Origin: Citrus sinensis
Taxonomy: Eukaryota > Streptophyta > Magnoliopsida > Sapindales > Rutaceae
Assembly: GCF_022201045.2 (NCBI RefSeq)
Contig: NC_068556.1
Location: forward strand, 22,115,501 to 22,179,500
Direction of reading: 5' to 3'
DNA: 64,000 nucleotides
The notes beneath the pieces were generated by a model, which saw only the letters and a list, made by a program, of their open reading frames with translations, was not told where the DNA came from and did no database searches. The translations under genes and the position numbers were made by a program. Shown piece by piece: positions 22,466-35,389 of this stretch. The stretch's first letter is position 1. The number at the start of each line of letters is the position of its first letter.

Positions 22466-24971
22466 ATGTCAGGTCCTCAGTGTTGTGCGAATCCACCAAC
22501 ATTGAACCCAACCACTGGAGTAGGCCACGTTGAGAACCTTGGTGGACTTAACACCTATGTCAATGGCTCCCCTCACTCAAAACTTGCTGTTCTTCTTGTC
22601 TCCGACGTTTACGGTACTTAACCCATCTCATTACATCTCCTCGTTTTTTTCTTTTTTAACATCAAAGTATAATCTGGGTTGTTTCTGTTCGAGCAATATA
22701 TTATCGTTTGGGTTGCTCTTGTTTGAGTATTTTGCTTGAGTTTTGTGATTGTTTTTTATGTGGGTTTGCTTTGTGGTATTGAAATGGTTAATGGGTAATC
22801 TTCAGCTCTTTATTTTGTTTTTTTCACTTCAATTTATCATCTACCTGGGTTGTGTTTTTAATTTTTCCCCATTTTTTCTGTGTTTGTCTTTTTATTAAAA
22901 TTTTATTGATACCTTAAGGATTAAGTAGATGTAGATTGCACATCACGTGTTTGATTTCCTATTGATCATACACCCATGTTGTTCAACTTTTTTTTTCTGT
23001 TTACTACTATTTTTATTTTTTTTACTTTTCTTTTGCCTCGTCCTGCAGGATATGAAGCTCCAAACTTGAGGTATGGCTTGCTATAACAACTTATTGATGC
23101 GTTTTTAAAAATTCTGTTTGATATATGATTCTGTTTTTTTTTTTTCCTATTAATTTCCTTTTGTGCTAACACCTGTAATGGATTGAGAAAAATTCATGCA
23201 GTTTGGACCTTAACTCAATCGTGAAAGAAAATTTATTTGTCTAGTCAGTGTAATGATTCTGAAATTATTAATCCAGTGAAGCATATTTGAAGATGCTAAT
23301 AGAGGATTTACTGATGGTTTTGACAATGACTTGGGGCTAGCAGTGTTGTGATTTGGCATCTACGTATATAAGATATATGTGATTATTTGCTGATTTGCTA
23401 TTATACTGTTACCCTGTGCTTTTTTGGGAGCTAACATCAGATGCTTTAAATTTAAGGAAGCTTGCGGACAAGATTGCTGCAGCCGGATTCTATGTGGCAG
23501 TTCCTGACTTCCTTCACGGAGATCCTTATGTGCCTAATGCTGGAAGAACACTACAAGATTGGATTAAAGATCATGGAACGGTTGGTTCTGTACTTGTGAT
23601 ACTCTACAAAACTTATTTGACCATTTAATTTTGTTGCATGGGGCCGTTTTGATTTCATTGATTTCATCACTCTTAGGGCTGTTATATATTTTCATATTTG
23701 AGCTGTCTTGATCGGTGAGTGGATTGGATCTAGCTACCCAATCGGTCTATTGTTATTAATGTCCTAATTCTGAACTACATCACTGTATACACTGTTCTGA
23801 TATGATGTATTGAATCTACATGTGCCGTTCATTGTTATGTTGTGGTTGGTCCCTCGTGTTAAACTTTTCAGTGACTGGGCTAGCCATTTATTTTTCTTAT
23901 AGGATAAGGCTTTTGAAGACGCAAAGCCAGTTATTCAGGCTATTAAGAGCAAAGGTATAACTGCAATTGGTGCTGCAGGCTTCTGCTGGGGTGGTAAGAT
24001 ACATGTTTTCCCTTGCTCGTGTATTTTTTTCATGATGGTTTCATTATCAAGTCTCTCATATTTCAACTAGATAGACTTTGAAGGTATAAATCCTTGATTT
24101 TCATCATTGATCATTGAACTGACGGCTATTAACTAACTTTTATTCTCAGCTAAAGTAGGGGTTCAACTAGCGAAGCGGGAGTTCATCCAAGCTGCTGTGC
24201 TGTTACATCCCTCTTTCGTAACTGTAGATGATATCAAGAGTACGGATTCATAGATTTTCCCCCTTTCAGTGTGTGTTCATAGGCGAGAAATGGTTATTGT
24301 TGAGTGTACACATAGTTTACATACAAGTCTTTATAAAAGTTCTGATTATTGCATGCGGATGGGAAAGTGTTTTAGTTTGTTTCTTAATCTTTTGTTGGAC
24401 TATTCATTGTTTTATTTGGTGTAACAAACCATATTGGTTGGTATTGCTTTCAGCGGTTGAGGTTCCCACTGCAGTACTGGGAGCTGAGTTTGATCAGATT
24501 TCTCCCCCAGCTCTCTTGAAGCAATTTGAAGAGGTCTTAACTGCTAAATCTGAGGTATATATACGTATATACATAAATTCAGTGCTTTTTAATAACATGT
24601 ACAATGCGACCATTTTTTCTGTTATTCCATCAATTTCTAGAGCTCATCTTCCATTCCAATAAAAGCAATATATCAGTAAAGTTTAATTTATCTGGACCTG
24701 TTCTGTTCTGTGCATTCGTAACGACACTTAACAGGTTCGCATTGAAGTTTCATTTCTGCTTCAAAGTTAATCTGGATCTATGGTTAAAAGCAGTTTCGAT
24801 GACTATTTTACTTGTAATACTTGTTACCAGGTTGATGGGTATGTGAAAATATTTCCAAAAGTTTCTCACGGATGGACGGTGAGATACAATGTAGAAGACA
24901 AATCCGCTGTGAAGTGTGCAGAGGAAGCTCATCAAAATATGCTGGAATGGTTTGCCAAGTATGTCAACTGA
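22466..24971 (+). CDS. Dienelactone hydrolase family protein, copy 1
   Basis: Seven exons: 22466-22613, 23049-23070, 23457-23580, 23903-23993, 24150-24239, 24454-24554 and 24831-24971. All junctions are GT-AG and give 238 aa. The alpha/beta-hydrolase fold carries the family's Cys-Asp-His triad: C126 in G-F-C-W-G, D172 in G-A-E-F-D and H205 in V-S-H-G-W. The N-terminus M-S-G-P-Q-C-C lacks a signal peptide, suggesting a cytosolic enzyme. The family hydrolyses dienelactone-like or other ester/lactone bonds; the plant substrate is unknown. This is the most divergent of four tandem paralogues, and its promoter region is unrelated to theirs. Exon 3 carries one extra codon relative to copies 2 and 3. 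No lesion was found. Confidence 0.9.
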
Positions 24972-26364
24972 GGAACCGCATGGAATGGATTATTGTGCTG
25001 CTTCGTGTCTGTGAACCTTGGAACTCTAGTTGATAGTTTATTGTATCTGATGAATGATTGAATCACTATGTCAACATTTAGCGTGTTTGATGTTCTTGCA
25101 AATAAAATCGAATAAAAATATACGTGATATGATGAATGAAAAATTACCACCGCATGTGGTCAGGCTTTTGCTGAAGGTTCTTTGTGGCGCTGGGCTTGCG
25201 CCCCTTCTTCATTAAAAAAAAAAAAATTATTATTTGAAAATTCATTTTATTTAACTTGTCTTAATATATTTCTTGAAAATATATGCAGTGCTGCTTAACT
25301 CTAATCAATTTTGTTTTAAGTGTGAATAATTTTGATGAATTTAGGCATAAGGCTTCTCGAATATAGTTTATTCATTTAGAGTTTTTATTAGGTTTTCAGT
25401 CAAAAAAAAAAATTAGTTTTTTTATTACTTATTAAAGAGAGTTTTTATTAAAATTTATAAAATTATATTAATAGATAATTTTAAAAATGATAATATGAAA
25501 ACAATGAAATAAAAGTGTAAATAAATAATAGATATTTTAGACAATTGAACTTTTTAAACAAGCTATAAGATGTCTAATTTTTTTTTAAACCTCTTTGAAC
25601 TTTTATTAGTTGATGTAAAATAATTTATTTAGTTCTTAACACAATAATATTTATTCTGAAAATAGAAATAAATACTCATAAATCTTTTTGAAAAAAATTA
25701 AGGGTAAATAAATACTAATGGCCATTTTATAAGTCATACTAAATAAATATTTAAACTTATAAAATTCCGTAATTTATTAACGGCTTATGAATAGTGGGTA
25801 TAAGGATCTGGAACGCTAGTCAAATAAAATTATTTGCAAAACCAATTGGTCAAATTAAGAAATTAACAGATTTCTGTCAAAGTTAAAAAATGTTATAATA
25901 TTGATCGTTCTATTATTTAAATTTTATGCAGAGATTAGTGGCATGGACCAAACATTATTCCGAACTTTTATATATGAAGTGGCATGATAAGAACCAAAGA
26001 AAAAGCACGAAATTGTTACCTTCCAAGTAAAATCAAAAGCAAAATAAATAAATAAATGCCAATCACCAATAAATAAATAATTACTTGATGCAAAAGATTC
26101 GTGGCATGGACCAAGCAAACATTGTTCTTCCGAATCAACGAACCTATACATAAAACGGAGTGGCGTGTGGCCCAAGAAAAATAAGAAATTGTTACTCTCC
26201 AAATTAAAAAATGTCGGAAGCTAAATAGAAAAATGCAACGGCGTGACGCAGGCTTCCCGCATAATAATTTATAACTCTCATGAACCATAACCCACATGTT
26301 TCTTTTTGAAAGTATAAACAATTGAGAGGGAAATAGAGTCCCGGCAGTGAACATGCTGAAACTC
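24972..26364. other. Spacer between DLH copies 1 and 2
   Basis: The first 100 bases are the presumed 3' UTR of copy 1. From 25066 onward the sequence is clearly homologous to 35390-36889 upstream of copy 3, so it is part of the duplicated unit. AT-rich, no other gene seen. Minus-strand frames around 25924-26533 are incidental to a promoter region. Confidence 0.6.
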
Positions 26365-26374
26365 TATATAAATA
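26365..26374 (+). promoter_or_regulatory. TATA box of DLH copy 2
   Basis: TATATAAATA lies 114 bp upstream of the start codon. It is followed by a leader (about 26395-26487) that is identical over its length to that of copy 3, where TATATAAG is at 36890-36897. Confidence 0.6.
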
Positions 26375-26487
26375 GATATACAAGACGTAAGTCTCTCCGT
26401 TGGATAAAATCATAAACGTTTGTGATAGAAGAAGAGAGCGTTTTCTGAACAGTAGTGTAAGGAAGGTTAAGCATAAGCAGGAGAAAA

Positions 26488-29118
26488 ATGTCAGGTCCTC
26501 AGTGCTGTGCAAATCCACCAACACTGAATCCAAACAGTGGAGCAGGTCATGTTGAGAAACTTGGTGGACTCAACACTTACGTCACTGGCTCTCCTGACTC
26601 CAAGGTTGCTGCTCTTCTCATCTCCGACGTTTTCGGTACCTGACCCATCTCAGTATCATGTCCATTCACTTCTTATATTTTCACTGCAAATTATGATCTG
26701 GGTTGTGTTTATTTGGGCAAATTACATCTGGGCTGCTTTTGTTTTAGTCTTTTGCTTTAGTTTTCTGTGTGTATGTTTCACTGTTTTTTCCATTTCTTGT
26801 TTTCACTAGGTAATTTTGTTTCTCTCACTTCAATTTATCATCCGGGTTGCTTGTGTTTATGCATCTTTTGATTGGTTAATCAGGGTGTTTGTCGGTTCTC
26901 TTTGTCCTCCATTTCATTTCGTATTGACTCTACCTATTTTGTTCACCTTTATTCTTCTGCCTCTATAAGCTTCTAATTCTTTCTTGTCTTCGCCTTCTAA
27001 TTCTTACTTGTCTTCGCCTTATCTTGCAGGTTATGAAGCTCCAAACTTGAGGTATGACTTGCTCTAATTTCTTTCTCTTGCATCCACAGCTAATTGATTT
27101 GTTTTGTGAGCTTATCTTAATTTATGATTCTACGTGTCTTTGTCTTTGCTATTATTATTCATGCTCTTCTTCGGGTTAAGAAAAATTTGTACATTTTGGA
27201 ACCTGCCTCAATCACTGGTAAACATATTCAGGGGGTATCTAATTGAAAATTTAAAATTATGTACACCCATGAAAACAACTCTGGGTCAATGGTACCGTGA
27301 TTTGGTATCTATTTATAAACATTGTACAAGCATGTGTTCATTTATCTGCCAGTTTGCTCTATCATATTGCTACCCTGTGTTCGACTGGGAGCTAATATCA
27401 GATGCTTTCTACAATAAAGGAAGCTTGCAGACAAGGTTGCAGCAGCTGGATTCTATGTGGCAGTTCCTGACTTCTTTCATGGGGATCCAAATGTAGATGG
27501 CGGGAGACCCCTGCAGGAATGGATAAAAGATCATGGAGTGGTTGGTTCCAGACTTCTGATACTTGACAAAATGTATTTCATTATTTAATGTTGTTATAGA
27601 GGGCCATGTTAATGTTTCAGTGCTGAGCCATTTACTTTTCTAATAGGACAAGGGATTTGAAGAGGCAAAGCCAGTTATTCAAGCTCTGAAGTGCAGAGGT
27701 ATAACTGCAACTGGGGCTGTGGGCTTCTGCTGGGGTGGTAAGATAGATGTTTTGCCTTATTCACCTATTGTTTATTATAGTTTCATTATCATAGTCCCTC
27801 GTATATCAACATAATGTAACGCAAATGTATATCTACAATTAGAAAAAAGTTGAATATAAAATCCTTAGTTTTCATCATGCAGCCATGACTTGACTAATAT
27901 CAATTCACTTTTCTTCTCAGCTAAGGTAGCGGTTCAACTAGCAAAGCGCGAGTTCATCCAAGCTGCTGTGCTGTTACATCCCTCTTTTGTCACTGTAGAT
28001 GATATCAAGGGTATGAATTCTTAGATATTCAGATGCAGCTTTGTCAAATGTTTGTTGTTTATTGCAATCTCAGCTTCTCAGTGTGTTTTTTCAGCAAGAG
28101 ATAGCTTATTCTTGAACATGAATGCAATGTTTTACATATAAGTCCTTACATCAGTTCTGATGATTGCAAGTGGTTGTTGGGAAGAGAGTAATTCCTTTAG
28201 TTTGTTCCTCTCTATGTTGGATTATTCTGTTTAATCTTTATTGTTACGAGTGTGGCTCAAAAAAATCATGCTGTTCATCTTTACTTTCAGGGGTTGAGGT
28301 TCCCATTTCAGTATTGGGAGCAGAAATTGATCAGTTTTCTCCGCCAGCTCTGGTGAAGGAGTTTGAAGAGGCCTTAACTGCCAAATCTGAGGTGTGAAAA
28401 TCCTGTGCTTTGTTCTAATTTGTGTCTTTTTGTGATCTTTTGCTTTTATTCCAATTAACTACCAGCAGGCATCTTTATTTTCAAAGCAATGTTATATAAT
28501 TCTTTTGGGGTTTGCCTTCTCATGTTTTTGTTTCCACACATTGCTGAATAAAATTAATCTTAAAAGGTTTTGAATGAATGAGACATCACACATTTGTTCT
28601 GGTTGGAAAATGTTGGCTGAGTTAGCTACATTGTGCGTTTGCTGGGTCAGTGAGTGCATGATGATGCCGTGTCTCTAATTTTTTTTTTTGACTGAATAAG
28701 ATTACCGTTTACCATTCAGCGGTTTAACTTGAAACTCATCCCAAAACTTAATTCCAAATGTACTTGGGTCAGCAGCACGAAATTGCTTTTTGTCTTACCT
28801 CTATGTACGGCAGGCATCAGATTTCTTTGCTTCAGGTCCTTAATTCTGCTTGTCCTTTTTGGCCTTATATTTGTAACAAGTTCGCAAGTTTCAATCAATA
28901 TATTCCTGATGTTATTTTTCCTCTTTTTGAAACTTGAAAGCCCATTGAAAGATTCTTGTCCATTTGCGTCTTCTCAGGTTGATAGCTTTGTGAAAATATT
29001 TCCTAAAGTTGCTCATGGATGGTCTGTGAGATACAATGCAGAGGATGAATTTGCTGTGAAGGCTGCAGAGGAAGCGCATCAAAACTTGCTGGAATGGTTA
29101 ACCAAGTATGTCAAGTAA
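26488..29118 (+). CDS. Dienelactone hydrolase family protein, copy 2
   Basis: Exons 26488-26635, 27030-27051, 27420-27540, 27647-27737, 27921-28010, 28291-28391 and 28978-29118 join in frame to give 237 aa. The triad is C125 (G-F-C-W-G), D171 (G-A-E-I-D-Q) and H204 (V-A-H-G-W). Exon phases equal those of the other three copies. It is almost identical to copy 3 in exons, introns, promoter and leader, pointing to recent duplication. No signal peptide or membrane segment. The substrate is unknown; similar plant proteins have been described as esterase- or glucanase-like, which this sequence alone cannot decide. The start is fixed by the conserved M-S-G-P-Q-C-C N-terminus shared by all copies. 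Confidence 0.91.
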
Positions 29119-30454
29119 CTGGAAAAATAAAATAGTACAGCTCGACGCATGAAGACTTGAAAGTCTATTTATCATGTGTGAATGATTGAATAACTATCTG
29201 GACTCTTTATTGAGCGTGATGTTCATTTAGAATTTCATAATAGCATATCTGAGGACAGAAAAATTGGTACCTTATGTTTCGGCCTGGATGTGGTCAGTCT
29301 TCTGCTGAAGCCTTGCTGCTAATCAATTTTGTTTGAAATATAACCAAATAATTCCATTCTGAGTTAACGGTTGTCGGAACTTGAACACGTGTGACCCATC
29401 AAAGATAACTGCCCGTAAAATTGTTTAGCCAAATTGATGGGCTAATTAACTGGCCTATGTTAAAGTTACTATACTTAATTAAAAGTTTAGAATGTTATGT
29501 AGAGTTGATAAAATTGATCATCATGTCGTATTTGTTCATATTAAATTAAGGTTGATTTAAACGTGACTCATTTAATAATTATGTCAAACTTTTGAGATCC
29601 TAACCAACACAGAAAATAAATGAGTTTTCCAATAACCCACTTAATATTTATATATTTAACAAGATTTGCATTAAATATTTACTTATATATATAATTTATC
29701 AATGTTAGAAAATATACATGTCTATCAAAATAGTATACGTTTACATTATTGAAGTTTTAATTATAAATGTAAATAATATTATACATCGATATTATAAAAT
29801 ATATATGTCTATCAATATTTTACATATTTACACTATTAAAATTCTAAATCTATATAGAATTTTATGAACGAAACATTATTATGTATATGTTCATCTTTCT
29901 TTTGGAAAAGAAGAAGAAGAAGAAGAAGAAAGGAGAATTACAACCAATATTTAAATTTTGATGATGAGAATCTATAAATTGATTTAAAAATAAAAAATAT
30001 AATTGTGTCACTAATTGGGTAAATAGGTCAAGACATTTTATTCTAATCTAATGCATATATATATTTCGATCCATGTTTGGGGTATAAAAATATAGCCACC
30101 TAATATCGAGGGCAAAAGGGTGATGTGAAACAACCAAGAGAAAGTCATCTGATCGCACAAGCAAGGGGGACCAGCAGCTTGCGAGGAGACTAAAATCAGG
30201 TTGTTCGATTCTATGGTCATGGTTTAATTCTCAGATTGTAGAATAATTCTCAGATTGTAGAACTCCACTTGAAAGTTCGTCTGTAATGTCTGTAATGTTT
30301 AAGCACGTCCCGCTATAATGTTCAAAGGAAATATCAAACGTTATAACGGCAGCTCATAACTACACAGGAATAGATACATTAATTCTTAATTCAAGTGGCG
30401 CATTCAATTTGGTAACAGCTGTGCATTGAAAAACAAGCGATGCCCGCAGTTATC
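29119..30454. other. 3' flank of DLH copy 2
   Basis: Homologous to 39633 to about 40570 downstream of copy 3 as far as about 30040, including an (AAG)n tract (about 29909-29931, matching one at about 40432-40450). Beyond about 30040 the two flanks diverge and the second retrotransposon soon begins. No gene recognised. Confidence 0.6.
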
Positions 30455-30751
30455 TGTAAGAACCGGGAAAGAGCCTAAAAGGGGGATTTTTCTAATTGGG
30501 AAATGGAGAAATCTAAAAAATACGTAAAAAATCATTAGTGTGTGAGATTATTGTTTTCCTAGCAAGAAAACTTTGTTGCTGACTTGAGCATTGGAGGGTT
30601 TTCGGCAGGAAAAAATATGTTACCCAGTAACAGTTTTTTGTTGTCGCAAATAAAAGAATGTATCAGTGCAATTCAAATTCTACTAGAGCAATAAATGTTG
30701 ATGAAGCAACTTGGTTGCTATTATTAGCTCGACTAGATTTCAGCATCAACA
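30455..30751 (+). repeat. Deleted 5' LTR of second gypsy element
   Basis: It starts TGTAAGAACC and ends ...ATCAACA just before TTTTGGTGCCG, parallel to 18187-18896 of the first element. At about 300 bp against 710 bp, it has probably lost an internal part. The shared middle motif (GCTGACTTGAGCATTGGAGG at about 30579) aligns with about 18681 in the first LTR. Confidence 0.6.
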
Positions 30752-30821
30752 TTTTGGTGCCGCCTGTGGGGAACGGCCAAAAGTTATTGCAAACCAAATA
30801 AACCAACAACAAGACAGGAAA

Positions 30822-32580
30822 GATGAATTCATGAGGAAACGAAGCCAACGGGGTTGATTCTGGGATAATTTGAACATGTTGTTTCACGAGAAATAGCGAA
30901 CAAGGAAAGGGAAAGAATGATGAATGAGTGCATCAAATGAATAGAAAAGCAGATGGAAGCCCTCACTATTGTCCTTTAAGAGTTAAGGGAAGGACAGTGG
31001 GGAGTTATGGATAAATCTCATGCAGGAAACCCCGGTGTCTCTGGCTTAAGGCGAGCGAAGTACTTAGATTGAAGGTTAGTCGGTAGGAAATCAGGGCCAG
31101 TTGAACCTAAAGAGAGGAATGGATGCTCAAGAATGAGAATTAAGACAGCGCCTGAATGTTATTGAGTGAGAATGTGATCAGGTCACAGTACAAACCCTTA
31201 TCACACCATGAAACTTGAGAGAGAGGTGCGCCAATTAGCTTAGGTGATAGACAAGATCTAAGGGCGGTGGAAGGTACCAAGTTGGAGAATTATGCTAGAC
31301 AATGAGTCGTCTCTCGTAGAGGAGATCATGAGCACAGTAATCCCGTAGGATTTTCAGTTCCCTAACCTTAAATATTCAGGGCAGAGTGATCCTTTAGTTC
31401 ATGTTAAGACTTTAATAATATGACAAGGGTGCAAGGCTTAACACAGGCCTAGAGGTGTAGAGTGTTTCTGTTGACTTTGGATGGACGTGCATGGGAATGA
31501 TATCGAAAATTACCTCGAGGGAGTATAAGGAGTTTCAAATAGATATGTAGGGAGTTTACAAAGCAATTCTGCGAGGCAGGGGCTCCAGAAGATGATATAA
31601 TAGATTGTTGGGAATTAAACAAGGAGAAAATAAGACCCTCACGAAGTTCTTAAATAGGTATTATCGTGTTGTTCTAGATCTCGGAGCTTTTAACCATCCA
31701 CAAGCTTTGAAAGGGCTTACGGAATATGTAAAGATAGGGTGTCTCTAGTACAATTTAAGAAATCCAGCAGTACAGTCGTACTCCGCTGCATATGAGCAAG
31801 CGAAGAGAGACATTGAGATTGAGGAAAAAAAAGTGGTAAGATTGAGAATCAAGCAGTTTAAAGGGTTAAAGGAAAAAAAAAGATTCAAAAAGCGAGTAGC
31901 CCCCTCCGAAGCGACAAATCATCTTCAAGTGGAGAAGCGAGCAGTCGGGCATTCCCGTATCAACCCCATGCGAGGTTGTGCCAATTCTAACACAATAGAA
32001 TCCTACCTCTTCGCTCTCCCGGTCGCGATCAATTGAGAGAACCCAACCAACAACATAAACAATTTCAACAAACCAGATACTCGGTCATCTAACCACACAC
32101 ACAGAGAATTCCCTAGGGACAAGACTATATAGATAATTGACCAAAGCCCGACATATCAGCAATGTACTCCCTTGAAAGTCCCTCTAGAAGAGCTATATCA
32201 CATGATCAAGGATCGCGACTTATTATATTCCCTAACCCCAATAGCAAAAGCACCCAAAAAACGAGACAAGAACATGTTCCGTGAGTTCTATAACACTCAT
32301 GGATATATAACAGCCCAGTGTTAAGACCTCAAAAATCAGGTGGAGGATTTGGTGAGAAATCGATATTTGGATAATTTTGTCTAAGGATTATATTCATTAG
32401 TAGATTTGCAGCTTAAACCAAAGGAGAATGTAAGGGATGTAAGACATGAACAACCAGTAATTAGGGTTATTGCTGGAGAACCAACTTTAGCTAGAGATTC
32501 AAATAGATCCAAGGAGAATTACTCAAGGTATGCAATGACTAGCAAGGATATCTTATTCAATTTACCAGATGCGAAGTGAG
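30822..32580 (+). pseudogene. gag remnant (second gypsy)
   Basis: Scattered homology to the gag of the first element: the E-I-A-N-type start region, the capsid region around 31320-31800 and the zinc-finger-like F-C/Y-x-x-H-G region near 32285-32320. All of it is interrupted by many stops and small indels. No frame longer than about 70 codons survives. Confidence 0.65.
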
Positions 32581-32599
32581 CAAAGACCAGGTAAGTGCC

Positions 32600-33005
32600 C
32601 ATTATGTGGACTGATGACGATGATGAATAGGTGTTGTATCTGCATGACGATGCTATGGAAATTAGTACTGTTGTGGCAAGTAAAAAGTTCGATCGGATAC
32701 TTGTGGATTCCGGGAGCTCGATAGATGTCATGTTTAAATCGACCTTGGATGAAATAGGAATTACGGGTTTAAGGCTAGAAAACATCAGCACATCTTTAAA
32801 AGGGTTCGATGGAAGAAGACTAACCGCTCTTAGTATGGTCAAGTTATTTGTCACAATAGACTCTACTCCATTCCAAAAAATCATGATGTTGGATTTTATG
32901 GTAGTTGATAAGGATAACTCGTATCAAATAATCTTAGGCAAACTTTTTTTTAGAATCAGTAAGGTAGTAGTATCAAACCATTATTTAGCTCAAAATATTG
33001 AGTGA
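32600..33005 (+). pseudogene. Aspartic protease remnant (second gypsy)
   Basis: The retropepsin motif V-D-S-G-S-S at about 32703-32720 replaces V-D-T-G-S-S of the first element. Downstream, the M-M-L-D-F and I-I-L-G-K segments are conserved. The frame is open from 32631 to 33005, then ends in TGA. Confidence 0.72.
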
Positions 33006-33199
33006 ATGACATTGTGGGAATCGTAAATAGAGACCAGAGAATCGCCCGGGGCTGTTATGCAACAGCAACCAAATAAACAATGCAAATTACCTCATTGGAT
33101 ACTCGATAAGATGCCAAGAATGGAAGACAGGAACTAGTTGAATAAATTTAAACAATGAGCATAAAGCAAGAGGAGCAAAGAAAAATCGCCAAGATTGGG

Positions 33200-34050
33200 T
33201 CGAAGTCGAGAAGCTTCTGTGAGCCGGTTTTTTAAGGGAGGTCGAGTATCCTGAGTGGGTTTCTAATGTGGTTCTAGTGAAGAAGTCAAATGAACAATGA
33301 CAAATGTGTGTGGATTTCACAGATCTCAACAAGGCGTGCTCAAAGGATAGTTTCCCGCTACCTAAAATTGATCAATTAGTTGACTCAACTACAGATCATG
33401 GCCTACTCAACTTCATGGATGCGTTCTTGAGTTACAACCAAATATTAATGTTTGAACATGACGAGGAGCTGTTTTTTGGCCTTAAGAATGCAGGTGCAAC
33501 ATATCAGAGATTGGTCAACAAGATATTCAAACCACTGATTGAGAAAACAATGGAGGTATACGTGAACGACATGATCACAAAGTCCAAATATCCAACCAAA
33601 CACACGATACATTTAAAGAAGACCTTCGAGCTATAAGGAGATGTTTTTTTGCCTTAAGAATGCAGGTGCAACATATCAGAGATTGGTCAACAAGATATTC
33701 AAACCACTGATTGAGAAAACAATGGAAGTATACATGAACGACATGATCATAAAGTTCAAATATCCAGTCAAACACATGATACATTTGAAGGAGACCTTCG
33801 AGCCACTGAGGAAGTACAAAATGAAGTTCAATCCAGAAAAATGTGTGTTCGGGGTATCTTCGAGGAACTTCTTGGGGTTTATAAGCCACAGAGGAATTAA
33901 GGCTAACCCTGAAAAGATCCGAGCAGTCATAGAGATAAAGTCCCCTTACACACTCAAAGATATATAGAATCTCATAGGAAAATTGGCCGCTCTAAACCAA
34001 TTTATATCGTGTGCAATGGACAAAGCCATGTTCTCTTTAAATTGATGAGA
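33200..34050 (+). pseudogene. Reverse transcriptase remnant with internal duplication
   Basis: RT segments C-V-D-F-T-D-L-N-K-A (33304 on) and a later thumb/connection region (to about 33967) are recognisable. The catalytic box reads Y-V-N-D or Y-M-N-D. A 172 bp block covering this part is present twice (about 33470-33641 and 33642-33810). A TAG at 33965 and further stops follow. Inactive. Confidence 0.75.
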
Positions 34051-34079
34051 AATGGGGGAATGGACGACGGAATGTGAGG

Positions 34080-35018
34080 AGGAATTTTAGCACTTGAAAC
34101 AGTACCTGCTTAAAGCTCCACTATTATCGACGCCAAGAGAAAGAGATAAATTGTACCTATATTTGGTTGTATCTAAGTTGGCTACGAGCACGGTCATGGT
34201 AAGAATGAAGGCAGAGATTCAACACCACGTGTACTACATTAGCAAAACGTTACTCGACGCAGAAACCAAATACCCAAGAATAGAGAAGTGGGCACTATCG
34301 CTGGTAATGGTTGCTTAGAAATTAAGGCCCTACTTTCAGGCATATCCGATAATTGTGATGACTGATCAGCCACTTAGGCAGGTCCTGCATAAACCTGAAG
34401 TTTTTGGGCCTTTGGTTAAGTGGTCGGTGAAGTTACGTGAGTTCGACATTAGCTATCAACCCTGAACATCAATTAAGGCTCAGGTGTTAGCAGATTTCGT
34501 GGTTGACTGTATTGAAGCAAACTGGGAATTGGGTAGCAATGATGGAGTGGATAAAGAAGATATTAATAGAATCTGGATAGTGATGGTGGATGGTTTTTTA
34601 TGCGATAAGGTTCGAATTTAAAGCCACCAACAACTAGGTGGAATACAAAACCTTCATTGTAGGGTTAAAGCTAGTGCTAGCATTGCGAGCAAAAAAAGTG
34701 AAGGTTCGAACAGACTCCCAGCTAGTTGCCAATCACCTCAACAAAAGCTTCCAAGCAAAGGATGAAATGATTAAAGATAATTTTAAATGTTCTAAGCATA
34801 TTATGACCAAGTTCAAAGCAGTGGAAATCGAGCAGATACCAAGGGCTGAAAATTTTCGAGCAGATATCCTGGCAATAATGGCGGCAGCTTCAGATGCGAA
34901 GATGCCGCGATCAGTTCCTGTGGAGGTCAAAGATTTTCCAAGCATCAAGCAAGGAGCGAAAGTGATGTGTTTAGATACTGGAGGGTCATGGATGGATCCA
35001 ATAGCCTCATATATCTAA
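34080..35018 (+). pseudogene. Dual RNase H region (second gypsy)
   Basis: The first domain (34094-34318) is the usual Ty3/gypsy RNase H, with the Y-Y-I-S-K-T-L-L-D-A-E-T-K-Y-P segment. A second, separate RNase H follows at 34600-34900 (E-Y-K-T-F-I ... V-R-T-D-S-Q-L-V-A-N-H), of the archaeal-like kind acquired by the Tat lineage. Stops lie between them, for example near 34318. The second domain holds a 126-codon frame (34638-35018). Confidence 0.75.
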
Positions 35019-35019
35019 G

Positions 35020-35389
35020 ATAAAACTTTGCCCGCAAATAAGAGACATGCAAGGAAACTCAGGTGTCAAGCAGCCAAATACACCTTGATCGATGGGGTGC
35101 TGTACCAACGAAGATATACTTTGCCTCTTCTACGATGTCTACTAAGATAAAACTTTGCCCGCAGATAAGAGACAGGCAAGGAAACTCAGGTGTCAAGCAG
35201 CCAAATACACCTTGATCGATGGGGTGCTGTACCGACGAAGATATACTTTACCTCTTCTACGATGTCTAAATGATGAAGAGCAGATTATGTATTAAGAGAG
35301 ATGCACGAGGGGATATGTAGAAACCACTTTGGCGCGAGGTCTTTGGCCTATAAGGTGTTGAGGCAGGGGTATTTTTGGTCGACAACGTC
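35020..35389 (+). pseudogene. Start of integrase, tandemly duplicated and truncated
   Basis: The zinc-binding N-terminal region of integrase is recognisable (Y-T-L-I-D-G-V-L-Y segment). A 127 bp unit occurs twice (35015-35141 and 35142-35268). The sequence continues towards the H-H-C-C region and breaks at about 35389, where it joins the DLH flank. Confidence 0.65.

Larger units (their letters stand above)
30455..35389 (+). mobile_element. Second Tat-type gypsy retrotransposon, decayed
   Basis: LTR remnant (30455-30751), primer-binding site (from 30755), gag, protease, RT, two RNase H-like domains and the first part of integrase, all on the plus strand and full of stops. It ends abruptly at about 35389, inside the integrase N-terminal region, where DLH-flank sequence resumes. 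No 3' LTR. It is the same family as the element at 18187-22070 but more mutated and lower in GC. Two internal tandem duplications (172 bp and 127 bp) are present. Confidence 0.83.

Noticed and set aside
26016..26533. Minus-strand ORFs of about 110 codons upstream of DLH copies 2 and 3
   Set aside because: They overlap promoter, leader and exon 1 and recur only because the segment is duplicated.
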